From assembly GCF_003149085.1 (NCBI RefSeq), contig NZ_QGDT01000018.1:1-64000 (forward strand): a stretch of DNA of 64,000 nucleotides, read 5' to 3'. A program made the position numbers and the translations under genes. This document shows, in pieces, positions 7,523-16,353 of this stretch (its first letter is position 1; each line of letters begins with the position of its first letter). The notes beneath the pieces were generated by a model. That model was not told where the DNA came from and searched no databases. It saw only the letters and a list, made by a program, of their open reading frames with translations. Origin of the DNA: Dyadobacter jejuensis (GTDB lineage: Bacteria; Bacteroidota; Bacteroidia; Cytophagales; Spirosomataceae).

Positions 7523-10500
7523 CTACAAGTGGGGTACATCCACGACGATATCCTGGTATACCACATTTTTGTCGGCAATCTGCTGGGCAAGAGACACTCC
7601 CCTACTATCCAACGCATTCTTAAAGTCGGTGGGCAGCACTTTAACGAAATGCTTCACAGACTCTTCCCAGTTTTGGATCAACTGGAAGGCTACGTTACTA
7701 GTAGTATATTGGAAATGCTTGTCAAGATACTCTCTTAAAATCCCCTGATCTTCTTCATTCAATTCATTGAGTGTTACCATTTCCGTATTGACTTTGTCTT
7801 GGAAAGTGCCTGCAGCATCCCATACATAGGCTACTCCACCCGACATCCCCGCGGCGAAGTTCTGGCCTGACTCTCCGATGATTACCGCCAAGCCTCCAGT
7901 CATATATTCGCAACCGTGGTCACCTACACCTTCTACCACGACCCGCGCACCGGAGTTACGCACGCAGAAGCGCTCTCCTGCAGTACCCCTAATGAAGGCA
8001 TCGCCCGAAGTGGCACCATAAAAGGCCACGTTACCAACGATGATGTTCTCTTCAGGGTTAAACTTAGAGTCTCTGTCTGGGTATACGATCAGCTCGGCAC
8101 CACAAAGGCCTTTTCCGAAGTAATCGTTCGCATCACCTTCCAGCTCCAGCCTTAGTCCGGCGGTGTTGAAGGCTCCAAAGCTTTGGCCGGCAGTACCTCT
8201 AAACTTAAAGTGGATATTGCCTGCTGGCAGGCCGGCTCCGCCATGTTTCTTCGATATTTCGTTAGAAAGCATGGTACCAACTGAACGGTTCAGGTTGTTG
8301 ATCACATATTCCTGATACACCTCTTCCTTGTTTTCTAGCGCTGGCGCTGCAGCTTCAATAAGCACCCGGTCGATGATGGTATCGATACCATGATCCTGCT
8401 CCTGCTGTTTGTATTGAGCCACCGACAAGTCATTAGATTTGTATAGGATGGCGTCGAAGTTCAGATTTTTATATTTCCAGTGCTTAATATCGTTCCGTAG
8501 TTCCAGATACTGAGCCTGACCTACCATTTCGTTGACGGTCCGGAACCCTAGCTGGGCCATAATTTCACGAAGCTCTTCGGCCATAAACCGGAACATATTC
8601 ACCACATGTTCTGGTTTCCCCGAAAATAGGGCTCTCAGTTCTTTCCGCTGAGTAGCTACCCCTACTGGGCAGGTATTGAGGTGACATTTACGCATCATGA
8701 TACAGCCTGCTGCTACCAGTGCAGCGGTGGCCACGCCCCATTCTTCGGCCCCCAACATGGCGGCTATGGCCAGGTCACGACCCGTACGAAGCTGTCCGTC
8801 GGCTTGCACCGTCACTCGGCCTCTCAACTTATTGCGCACCAAAGTCTGATGGGTTTCAGCGAGTCCAAGCTCCCAAGGCAATCCGGCATGGCGGATAGAA
8901 CTTAACGGCGAGGCTCCAGTACCACCGTCATAGCCCGAAATAAGGATATGGTCGGCATGGGCCTTGGCCACCCCAGAGGCGATAGTACCTACTCCGGCTT
9001 CCGATACCAACTTCACGCTGATACGTGCATCTCTGTTGGCATTCTTCAAATCGAAGATTAGCTGGGCCAAATCTTCGATAGAATAAATATCATGGTGAGG
9101 AGGAGGCGAAATAAGGCCTACTCCAGGAGTCGAGTGGCGGGTCCTACCGATCCAGTCGTCGACTTTGGCACCCGGTAGCTGTCCACCTTCCCCAGGCTTA
9201 GCTCCCTGAGCCGTTTTAATTTGTAATTCATTGGCATTGCTCAGGTAATGACTCGTCACCCCGAAACGTCCCGAAGCCACCTGCTTGATCTTGGAGATCA
9301 TCTGGTCGCCGTTAGGTAGCGTCTTATAGCGTAGCTCGTCCTCTCCCCCTTCTCCAGAGTTGGACTTACCGCCTATGCGGTTCATGGCAATGGCCAAGGT
9401 AGTATGTGCTTCCCAAGAGATAGACCCGAAGGACATCGCTCCCGTGGCAAAGCGTTTAAATATATTTTCTACAGGCTCTACTTCCGATAATGGAATGGAG
9501 CTGCCTTTCTTGAATCGTAGCAATCCACGCAAGGTTAGGGCCTTGTGGGTTTGATCGTCTATCAGCTTAGAGTATTTCTTAAACTGCTCATAATTATCGG
9601 TCCGGGTAGACTGTTGCAATAAATGCACCGTCTGAGGGTTGAAAATATGCGCCTCACCTCGTTGTTTCCATTGGTAAAAACCTCCCACTTCCAGTTTTGG
9701 ATGCTTGTCAGCAGTTTTGTGGTAAGCGACCTTATGGCGTACCAGTATTTCGCGGGCGATCTCATTGAGCCCCATTCCGCTAATCCTAGAGATGGTACCT
9801 GTAAAGTAGCGATCGACAACGTCCTTGTTAAGACCTACGCATTCGAATATCTGGGCTCCCTGATACGACTGCAAGGTAGAGATCCCCATTTTCGAGAATA
9901 TCTTCAGAAGTTCCTTGTTAACCGCCTTAATATAATTGTAGTGTAGTTTTTCGTCGGTAAAGGTACCATCGATCAGCCCCTTCTTGTTCATATAGCTAAG
10001 GGTTTCCAAAGCCATGTACGGGCACACGCCAGCGGCACCATAGCCGATCAGCGCTGCCAGATGGTGTGTTTCCCACACATCACCGGCCTCTACCAATATC
10101 CCAATTTTCCCTCTTAGTCCCTCACGTATCAAATGGTGGTGAACAGCGGCCGTAGCCAGCAACGATGGAATGGGGGCATGGTCGGAGTCGATAGAACGGT
10201 CGGAAAGGATGACGATTTCGAAACCATCTTCAATGGCGTCGACGGCATACCTACAAATACGCTCCAGAGCACGCTCCAGGGCCTCGCCTCCTTGGTCGGC
10301 ACGGAAGAAAGTGTTCACCGTTTTTGCCTGAAAACCATCCTTGTCTACGAAACGTAGTTTATCAAACTCATGGACGGTCAGTACCGGCTGTGGCAAGGAG
10401 ATCTGCCGACAGTGGCGGGGAGATTCCTTCAAGATATTATCGGTGGCTCCCACAAAGGAAATCAACGACATAATGGAGCGTTCCCGTATGGAGTCGATGG

Positions 10501-12106
10501 GTGGGTTGGTTACCTGAGCAAATAGTTGCTTAAAGTAGCTCGCCAGATGTTGGCTCTGGTCGGAAAGAACTGCCAAAGGCACGTCGGTCCCCATGGAGCC
10601 GATCGCCTCTACGCCCGTTTGCGACATAGGTGCCAATATCATCCGAAGATCTTCGGAGGTATAGCCAAAAGCCACCTGTCTCTTCACGAGAGCGTCTTCA
10701 GTATATGGACGATAGGTCCGGATTGGAGCATCGAGCTCCTCTAATTTCAATTTATTTTCGTCCAACCACTGCTGGTAGGGCTGTGCCGAGCAAATAGACG
10801 CTTTCACTTCTTCGTCGGGGATAATCCGACCTTGCTCCATATCGACTACGAACATACGGCCAGGCTGCAAGCGCCCTTTGGTAACGACTCTAGACTGGTC
10901 TACATCTAAAACTCCCGCTTCTGAGGCCATAATAATGGTGTCGTCGTCAAGAACCCAGTACCGCGAAGGACGTAAGCCATTGCGATCGAGGGTAGCACCT
11001 ACCATTTTCCCGTCGGTAAACGAAATAGAGGCTGGACCATCCCATGGCTCCATAATGGCGGCATGGTATTCGTAAAAAGCCTTCCTTTCGGGGCTCATTT
11101 GCTCGTTGCCATCCCAAGCTTCTGGTACGAGCATCATCATCACATGAGGCAAGGAGCGCCCCGACAAGTGAAGTAGTTCGATGGCATTGTCTAAGTTGGC
11201 GGAGTCGGAATGATTGCGGTCGCAGATCGGCAGCAACATATCCATCTCTTCCTTGGTAAAGAACTCCGAAGAAAACGATGTTTGACCAGCGCGAATCCAG
11301 TTCACATTCCCCTTAACGGTGTTGATCTCCCCATTATGGGCGATGTACCGGAAAGGCTGAGCGAGCTCCCACGAAGGGAATGTATTGGTAGAGAAACGCG
11401 AGTGAACGACGGCCAATGCCGATACCACTGCCTCATTCTCTAAATCAGGGAAATAATATTTCAGTTGAGCAGTAGTCAACTGGCCTTTATAGGAAATCGT
11501 CCGGCACGAGAGTGAAGAAAAATAGAAGCCACCATTAATACCCTTTACGGTATCATTGATCAACCTTGCCGATACCTGACGTAAAACGTATAATTTTCTT
11601 TCAAACAGTAGATCGTCAACAATTTCTTCTGAAGTCTTCAAAAACACCTGCTCCACATAAGGTTCTACAGACAGAGAGCCCTCCCCTAGGGTTTCGTTGT
11701 AGGTGGGCACCTTCCGATACCCTAGCAATTGCAAGCCCAGTTTCTTAAGCTTACGGTTCAGAATGTCCCGACACTCTTCCCTGGTCTTTTCGTCCTGAGG
11801 GAAGAAGATCATTCCTACTCCATATTGCCCTGCATGGGGCAACTGAAAGCCTAATTTCAGACATTCATCTGCAAAAAACTCATGAGGTATCTGGATCAGG
11901 ATCCCTGCTCCATCTCCTGTGTTAGGATCAAAACCGGTAGCTCCCCTATGTTCCATTCGCTCCAACATATGGATAGCATCAGCCACAATTTGATGTGACT
12001 TACGACCCTTAATGTTGGCGCGGAAACCTATTCCACACGCATCGTGCTCAAATTCAGGGCGGTAGAGCCCTTGATTTTCTACCATTGGTTCAGACATTTG
12101 CGACAT
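7523..12106 (-). CDS. gltB: Glutamate synthase large subunit
   Basis: The 1527-residue large subunit uses glutamine and 2-oxoglutarate to make two glutamates. The N-terminal class II glutaminase domain has the nucleophile in HDACGIGF (Cys24), so a short propeptide is presumably removed. The central domain and FMN-binding synthase domain follow (GEGGEDELRYK, KPGEGGQLPG, ISPPPHHDIYSIEDLAQLI, SGYDGGTGASP). The 3Fe-4S cysteines are in CIMMRKCHLNTCPVG. The C-terminal GXGXG beta-helix domain (GAGLPAGNIHFKFRGTAGQS, GEGVGDHGCEYMTGG) is complete. It heads the gltBD operon and has a long AT-rich upstream region where regulation is likely. Confidence 0.97.
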   Translation of the reverse strand: MSQMSEPMVENQGLYRPEFEHDACGIGFRANIKGRKSHQIVADAIHMLERMEHRGATGFDPNTGDGAGILIQIPHEFFADECLKLGFQLPHAGQYGVGMIFFPQDEKTREECRDILNRKLKKLGLQLLGYRKVPTYNETLGEGSLSVEPYVEQVFLKTSEEIVDDLLFERKLYVLRQVSARLINDTVKGINGGFYFSSLSCRTISYKGQLTTAQLKYYFPDLENEAVVSALAVVHSRFSTNTFPSWELAQPFRYIAHNGEINTVKGNVNWIRAGQTSFSSEFFTKEEMDMLLPICDRNHSDSANLDNAIELLHLSGRSLPHVMMMLVPEAWDGNEQMSPERKAFYEYHAAIMEPWDGPASISFTDGKMVGATLDRNGLRPSRYWVLDDDTIIMASEAGVLDVDQSRVVTKGRLQPGRMFVVDMEQGRIIPDEEVKASICSAQPYQQWLDENKLKLEELDAPIRTYRPYTEDALVKRQVAFGYTSEDLRMILAPMSQTGVEAIGSMGTDVPLAVLSDQSQHLASYFKQLFAQVTNPPIDSIRERSIMSLISFVGATDNILKESPRHCRQISLPQPVLTVHEFDKLRFVDKDGFQAKTVNTFFRADQGGEALERALERICRYAVDAIEDGFEIVILSDRSIDSDHAPIPSLLATAAVHHHLIREGLRGKIGILVEAGDVWETHHLAALIGYGAAGVCPYMALETLSYMNKKGLIDGTFTDEKLHYNYIKAVNKELLKIFSKMGISTLQSYQGAQIFECVGLNKDVVDRYFTGTISRISGMGLNEIAREILVRHKVAYHKTADKHPKLEVGGFYQWKQRGEAHIFNPQTVHLLQQSTRTDNYEQFKKYSKLIDDQTHKALTLRGLLRFKKGSSIPLSEVEPVENIFKRFATGAMSFGSISWEAHTTLAIAMNRIGGKSNSGEGGEDELRYKTLPNGDQMISKIKQVASGRFGVTSHYLSNANELQIKTAQGAKPGEGGQLPGAKVDDWIGRTRHSTPGVGLISPPPHHDIYSIEDLAQLIFDLKNANRDARISVKLVSEAGVGTIASGVAKAHADHILISGYDGGTGASPLSSIRHAGLPWELGLAETHQTLVRNKLRGRVTVQADGQLRTGRDLAIAAMLGAEEWGVATAALVAAGCIMMRKCHLNTCPVGVATQRKELRALFSGKPEHVVNMFRFMAEELREIMAQLGFRTVNEMVGQAQYLELRNDIKHWKYKNLNFDAILYKSNDLSVAQYKQQEQDHGIDTIIDRVLIEAAAPALENKEEVYQEYVINNLNRSVGTMLSNEISKKHGGAGLPAGNIHFKFRGTAGQSFGAFNTAGLRLELEGDANDYFGKGLCGAELIVYPDRDSKFNPEENIIVGNVAFYGATSGDAFIRGTAGERFCVRNSGARVVVEGVGDHGCEYMTGGLAVIIGESGQNFAAGMSGGVAYVWDAAGTFQDKVNTEMVTLNELNEEDQGILREYLDKHFQYTTSNVAFQLIQNWEESVKHFVKVLPTDFKNALDSRGVSLAQQIADKNVVYQDIVVDVPHL

Positions 12107-12590
12107 ATATCGAAGATTGTAGAGTAATTATAAAATCCTTGTATGGAATTTTTATAAATAAGCCTTTTGAAAAAATTGTAATACCCACCACTGATTACAT
12201 ATTGGGTAAAGTCTCGCAATTTAATCATAAAAAATATTTGGCGGAATAGTGATATGACAAAATTTTATTCCAACACCCTTAATTGGTCATAATTTCACAC
12301 TTTTTCTGAAAATACTGATAATTTATCAATAATTTCGGCGATAAAATGAAAAATTGGCAACCGTGCCAATCCCTTACCAACTAAGGATATAAGGCTATTT
12401 TCAAGATGAAAACAAATAGGTAAGATACTACAAAATTTATTTTATTCCAAGTTTAAATTCTACAGTAGGCCAGTAAGCCAGGGAGAAATCCTTCAATAAT
12501 GGCTAAAATAGAGCGGGCGCCTGCCTCGATGACCCGGTGTATGGTGCAGTGGCCACTGGAGCTTGAAACGAAGTAGGAGTATACGTATTC
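12107..12590. other. Gene-free upstream region of gltB
   Basis: About 480 bases with no supported gene. The part next to gltB is strongly AT-rich and presumably holds its promoter, but I could not find an exact TAnnTTTG box on the minus strand. A 12-base palindrome CAGTGGCCACTG lies at 12547-12558 in the less AT-rich part. Nothing else was recognised. Confidence 0.5.
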
Positions 12591-12626
12591 AAAAAAATAA
12601 AGTGCCACACCGAAGCGTGGCACTTT
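12591..12626 (-). terminator. Terminator of the batB-batC-purC-STAS gene set
   Basis: Ten-bp perfect stem AAAGTGCCAC/GTGGCACTTT (12617-12626 with 12599-12608) followed on the minus strand by A and seven T's. It lies 65 bases beyond the stop of the STAS gene. Confidence 0.85.
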
Positions 12627-12691
12627 AAGGGGGCAAGGATACTTAACAACCCAGGATATGCCCGTCTCCTATCCTTATGATACCGTCTGAA

Positions 12692-13114
12692 TTAGGGCTC
12701 CGAAGATTCGTTAACGCTATTATAGTCATCGTCATCGTAGTCATCGTCACCGGCACCGAACTCATTCTCCAAACTATGCATAAATACGGCATCTATCGCT
12801 TCTTCTTTGGTAGGTAGTATGGTGAGCCCGGGGATGTTCAAGGCCTCAATCATATCCATAAAATCATCGTCTCTGGTCACCAATACCAATAGTCCCAGGT
12901 CATTGCCACAGAGCCAGTTGATTTTTTTAATCATAGCAATTCCAGCCGCATCCACCGACTTGGTGATTTCCATATTGACGATCAGATTGTGCAGACCTTC
13001 TCGAAAAAGAGTCCGGGCCGTCTGTTCAAATGACCCAGCCACCCCTTCATCAAAGGAAGGCTCTTGCATATCGATATAGGCGTACTGTTCTTTTCTTTCG
13101 ATTTTATGATTCAT
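12692..13114 (-). CDS. STAS domain protein, anti-sigma-factor antagonist-like
   Basis: A 140-residue soluble protein. Residues 1-110 fit a STAS domain (LIVNMEITKSVDAAGIAMIKKI, then LLVLVTRDDDFMDMIEALNI). The C-terminal 25 residues form a very acidic tail (GAGDDDYDDDDYN). In phosphorylatable antagonists such as SpoIIAA the loop reads D-S-S-G with Ser as the switch. Here it is D-A-A-G, so ordinary Ser phosphorylation at that position is not possible. It lies 45 bases after purC in the same direction. No anti-sigma kinase is adjacent. It may bind its partner constitutively, or act as a structural STAS domain. Confidence 0.75.
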   Translation of the reverse strand: MNHKIERKEQYAYIDMQEPSFDEGVAGSFEQTARTLFREGLHNLIVNMEITKSVDAAGIAMIKKINWLCGNDLGLLVLVTRDDDFMDMIEALNIPGLTILPTKEEAIDAVFMHSLENEFGAGDDDYDDDDYNSVNESSEP

Positions 13115-13159
13115 TATGATTCGCTTTTATATCACTAAAAAATGTTTAATTAGAGCCAA

Positions 13160-14095
13160 TTAGGCTATGTAGCCAGCAATGGCCTTTTCTATTCGTTCTA
13201 ATGGGTGGTCCAAATTGTTTTTCTGGAATGTATTTCCAGTAACCTTTTCAAAGAGCTCGATATACCGATCCGAGATCTCCTGAACCTTTTCATCGCTCAT
13301 CTCAGGAACTTGCTGTCCATCTTTCCCTTGGAAACCATTTTCGATAAGCCATTCCCTAACAAACTCCTTGGAGAGTTGACGTTGAGGAAGCATTTTCTGT
13401 TGATTGTCGTCGTATCCTTCCGAGTAAAAATAACGAGACGAATCAGGAGTATGAATCTCATCGATCAGGTAGATCACCCCATCCAACTTCCCAAACTCAT
13501 ACTTAGTATCTACGAGGATGAGTCCTTGTTCGGCGGCCATTTCGGTTCCAACCGCAAATAATGCAAGGGCATAACGCTCCAGGTGCTCGTAGTCATCGAG
13601 GGCTATCAACCCCTGTTCCAATATTTGCTCACGCGAAATATCCTCGTCATGCCCCTCATGCGCCTTGGTAGTAGGGGTGATAATGGGAGCCGGCAGCTTG
13701 TCGTTTTCCTTAAGTCCTTCGGGAAGTGGCACTCCACAGAGCATTCTTCTTCCGGCAGCATATTCCCGCCAGGCGTGGCCCACCAAATATCCACGTACTA
13801 CCATTTCCACTGGAAATGCCTGGCAGTTGATCCCCACGCTGACATTCGGATCGGGCACCTCTTGGAGCCAGTTTGGAACGATATCTCTGGTGGCGTTTAG
13901 GAAATGTGCGGCAATCTGGTTGAGCACTTGTCCTTTATAGGGGATGGCCCGGGGCAGTATGACGTCGAAGGCTGAAATACGGTCGGTAGCAACCATCACC
14001 AGTCGCTCTCCAAAAGCGTACACATCCCTTACCTTACCCTTATAAAAACTGGTCTGACCAGGAAATTGAAAATTTGTTTCGGCTATACTTTTCAT
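13160..14095 (-). CDS. purC: Phosphoribosylaminoimidazole-succinocarboxamide synthase (SAICAR synthetase)
   Basis: Joins CAIR and aspartate with ATP in de novo purine synthesis. The 311 residues belong to the longer PurC type. They show YKGKVRDVYAFGERLVMVATDRISAFD at the N-terminus (described here in part: KGKVRDVY and TDRISAFD), VVRGYLVGHAWREY near 115, LPAPIITPTTKAHEGHDE near 152, ILVDTKYEFG near 210 and DEIHTPDSSRYF near 230. Complete. It starts 13 bases after batC, so purine synthesis is coupled transcriptionally to the bat pair, with no evident functional link. Confidence 0.95.
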   Translation of the reverse strand: MKSIAETNFQFPGQTSFYKGKVRDVYAFGERLVMVATDRISAFDVILPRAIPYKGQVLNQIAAHFLNATRDIVPNWLQEVPDPNVSVGINCQAFPVEMVVRGYLVGHAWREYAAGRRMLCGVPLPEGLKENDKLPAPIITPTTKAHEGHDEDISREQILEQGLIALDDYEHLERYALALFAVGTEMAAEQGLILVDTKYEFGKLDGVIYLIDEIHTPDSSRYFYSEGYDDNQQKMLPQRQLSKEFVREWLIENGFQGKDGQQVPEMSDEKVQEISDRYIELFEKVTGNTFQKNNLDHPLERIEKAIAGYIA

Positions 14096-14108
14096 CTATG
14101 TTCGTTAA

Positions 14109-14822
14109 TTACCATTCTATTTTTTTATTGTCTTTGTTCTGGTCGGCATATTGCGCCCTTCTTAGCTGATAAATATACTGGGACTCATTGGTTTTCATCG
14201 CATCCAAAATCGCGCGTGCCTGGTCCTCGGTCATATTAATGGATTTAAGACTCTTTAACAATTGCTCTTTTTTGTTTTGGTGCGACATTTCTTGCTCCCA
14301 CTGGGGTATACTATCGGGCAGAACCGTATTGTTTTTAAGGGTTTCTACCTGGCTTTTCTGTTTCCGGACTTGGCTTACCTTATCGGGTGTTCCCGCATAG
14401 CGTGCCTTCAGAAACATATAATTGGCCTTGGCATTTTTGTTGGCCGGGTCCAATACAATCGCCGCCTTAAAAGACTCCAATGCCGCAGAAGAGTCTGTCT
14501 CTAACAAACTAAGCACTCCGAGCTGGCTATTGGCCACCGAAGACAACCGTTCATCCTTTACGCTCTGCAGAAGCTTATATTGACGGATGGCTTTTTTATG
14601 CTGGCCATTTTTAAAATACGCATGGGCCAAATTTAACCGAGCCGATGGGCTGGAAAATATAGTCCCATACAGGATTTGTTCATATAGGTTAGCCGACGAC
14701 TCATAATTTTTGTTCATAAAAGCCTCTTCGGCCATCACCTTTTGTTGGTTGGTTCTGGAAACCGAATCAAAAGATCGGTGGTCCCATACCCACAGCAATA
14801 CATACAAAAATAAGGTAGTCAT
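14109..14822 (-). CDS. batC: Tetratricopeptide-repeat protein, BatC-like
   Basis: A 237-residue protein with an N-terminal hydrophobic segment (TTLFLYVLLWVWDH) and TPR-like helices at about 35-150 (AEEAFMNKNYESSANLYEQIL, LNLAHAYFKNGQHKKAIRQY, AIVLDPANKNAKANYMFLKAR, quoted in pieces). A charged tail contains DQARAILDAMKTNESQYI, the conserved end of BatC proteins. It is directly downstream of the VWA-domain gene, as in Bacteroides aerotolerance (bat) loci. Probably periplasmic and membrane-anchored, acting with BatB. No batA, batD or batE is in reach, so the cluster is reduced or split. Confidence 0.75.
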   Translation of the reverse strand: MTTLFLYVLLWVWDHRSFDSVSRTNQQKVMAEEAFMNKNYESSANLYEQILYGTIFSSPSARLNLAHAYFKNGQHKKAIRQYKLLQSVKDERLSSVANSQLGVLSLLETDSSAALESFKAAIVLDPANKNAKANYMFLKARYAGTPDKVSQVRKQKSQVETLKNNTVLPDSIPQWEQEMSHQNKKEQLLKSLKSINMTEDQARAILDAMKTNESQYIYQLRRAQYADQNKDNKKIEW

Positions 14823-14863
14823 ACTTACGCATTCACTTTGGCCACAAAAATAAGCATTGATCC

Positions 14864-15826
14864 TTACAACCTAAATGTCCCAATGGTAATTAACACGTCC
14901 ATCAGTAGCAAAATAAGGGCTGCCCCCAAAAAATAATAGTATTTATTAGTATCGACCATCATGGTACGGGTATTCACAAACGACCCGGTGGTCGATTTAA
15001 CGAGCTGAGACATAGTCTCCATGTCATTTTTCACATTATTTAGCGAAAAATACTGCCCTTTTAATTGGGTGCTTATATTTTGCAAAAATTTCTCATCCAG
15101 TTTCGCCACTACCAATTCCCCATCTTCGGTACGAAGCAAACCGTCGGCCGTTTTGATACTGGCTCCCGTAGCGGTGCCCACCCCCACTACATTTACTGTA
15201 ACACCATAGCGTCTTAGGTTATTGAACACCCCACCCCCACAATAACTGGTATGATCCCCATCACTAAAAATCACCATCATTTTCGAACGTTCTTCGGGGC
15301 TCTCATTTTGTGACATTTTATCGAAAGCGAGCTCCAATGCCGAACAAACATTGGACCCTTGTCCAGGTACCAAGTCGGTTTGTAAGGACTGGATAAAAGT
15401 CTTAAGGGCATCCGAATCGTAGGTGAGAGGAACTTGCACATAGGCCTCGTTGGAGAAAACGATGATACTTATGCGACTGGCAGCTTGGGTGGCCACAAAA
15501 CGGCTCAACTCAAATTTCACCTTTTCGAGCCTGCTCGGTGTGACGTCGCCCGCCTGCATAGACAGAGATAAGTCTACCAAAACATAGATGTCTTTCCCGA
15601 TTCCCTTTACCTCCTTTTGAGAGTCCCCAAAAGAAGGCCCCAGCAGACTTACCAAGAGCAAGCCAAATGTTAGGGTACGTAAAATCACTTTTACGATCAG
15701 CGACCTAGCGGTGCTTTTTAGTTGATGCGCGATGCGAACCGTCCGTAAAATATACACCACATAGAGTGCGACGAAGAAAAAAATAAAAAAATATTCGGTG
15801 GTACCCGGCAAGTAATTCCAGTTCAT
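14864..15826 (-). CDS. batB: VWA-domain membrane protein, BatB-like
   Basis: About 320 residues from the ATG at 15826, chosen because homologues start with a short M-x-W ... EY lead into the first helix; an upstream ATG at 15868 would add 14 residues. Two helices come first (EYFFIFFFVALYVVYILR and LRTLTFGLLLVSLLG), then a von Willebrand A domain with a complete MIDAS (VDLSLSM, and a later FSDGDH), and a final helix (YFLGAALILLLMDVLI). Bat proteins were linked to aerotolerance in Bacteroides; the mechanism is unsettled. It is followed after 41 bases by the TPR gene batC. Whether it is BatA or BatB rests on the neighbour. Confidence 0.8.
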   Translation of the reverse strand: MNWNYLPGTTEYFFIFFFVALYVVYILRTVRIAHQLKSTARSLIVKVILRTLTFGLLLVSLLGPSFGDSQKEVKGIGKDIYVLVDLSLSMQAGDVTPSRLEKVKFELSRFVATQAASRISIIVFSNEAYVQVPLTYDSDALKTFIQSLQTDLVPGQGSNVCSALELAFDKMSQNESPEERSKMMVIFSDGDHTSYCGGGVFNNLRRYGVTVNVVGVGTATGASIKTADGLLRTEDGELVVAKLDEKFLQNISTQLKGQYFSLNNVKNDMETMSQLVKSTTGSFVNTRTMMVDTNKYYYFLGAALILLLMDVLITIGTFRL

Positions 15827-15903
15827 AATGAACGCATTGTGTATTTTATTTAGGCCAAAAATAGGCATTAAACGATTCTATTGAATATTTTTTTTCTGAT
15901 TTG

Positions 15904-15936
15904 TTTGCTTTATTAAATTTCAACCTGCTATATTTG
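15904..15936 (+). promoter_or_regulatory. Bacteroidota-type promoter of the tRNA cluster
   Basis: TTTG (15904-15907) and TATATTTG (15929-15936) are separated by 21 bases, an excellent match to the TTTG ... TAnnTTTG consensus of Bacteroidota housekeeping promoters. The -7 box ends 19 bases before the 5' end of tRNA-Ser(GCT). Confidence 0.75.
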
Positions 15937-15955
15937 CAACCCAGAACGCAAAGAC

Positions 15956-16042
15956 GGAGGGATGGGTGAGTGGCTGAAACCAGTAGTTTGCTAAACTGCC
16001 GTACTCGCAAGGGTACCGCGGGTTCGAATCCCGCTTCCTCTA
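15956..16042 (+). tRNA. tRNA-Ser (GCT)
   Basis: An 87-nt class II tRNA. The anticodon stem GTAGT/ACTGC surrounds the loop TTGCTAA, giving anticodon GCT for AGC/AGU codons. There is a long variable arm (GTAC ... GTAC), and T-arm GCGGG-TTCGAAT-CCCGC. The acceptor is GGAGGGA/TTCCTCT, so the first pair is G-U and the discriminator reads A rather than the usual G of serine tRNAs. No encoded CCA. It is first in a three-tRNA cluster. Confidence 0.93.
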
Positions 16043-16089
16043 CACGTTTTCTGTACCGGTCCTAGATAGCGATTTAGGTACTTATTTTT

Positions 16090-16168
<79 letters not shown>

Positions 16169-16170
16169 AG

Positions 16171-16227
16171 AATAGGCAGATAGCCGTATGCAGTATGATC
16201 TGCAATCTGCTGGCTGCCTATTTTTTT
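16171..16227 (+). terminator. Terminator-like hairpin between tRNA-Pro and tRNA-Arg
   Basis: Outer stem AATAGGCAG (16171-16179) with CTGCCTATT (16214-16222), followed by a T run to 16227. The long interior contains short internal repeats (ATGCAGTATGATCTGCAATC). It starts five bases after the CCA of tRNA-Pro. If it terminates fully, tRNA-Arg would need its own promoter, and none is obvious in the 4-base gap. Confidence 0.6.
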
Positions 16228-16231
16228 GTAA

Positions 16232-16305
16232 GGTCCCGTAGCTCAGCTGGATAGAGCAACTGCCTTCTAAGCAGTAGGTCTTTGGTTCGAATCCAAACGG
16301 GATCA
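16232..16305 (+). tRNA. tRNA-Arg (TCT)
   Basis: 74 nt, CCA not encoded. Acceptor GGTCCCG/CGGGATC with one G-U pair and A discriminator; anticodon stem ACTGC/GCAGT around loop CTTCTAA, so the anticodon is TCT (AGA codons); T-arm TTTGG-TTCGAAT-CCAAA. It is last of the cluster and is followed by a strong terminator. Confidence 0.96.
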
Positions 16306-16310
16306 CTTGA

Positions 16311-16353
16311 AAATAAAGCACTTAGAGACTTTTCTAAGTGCTTTATTTTTTTC
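16311..16353 (+). terminator. Terminator of the tRNA cluster
   Basis: Fifteen-bp perfect stem (16311-16325 with 16334-16348), 8-base loop, then a T-rich tract. It lies 5 bases after tRNA-Arg. Confidence 0.9.
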
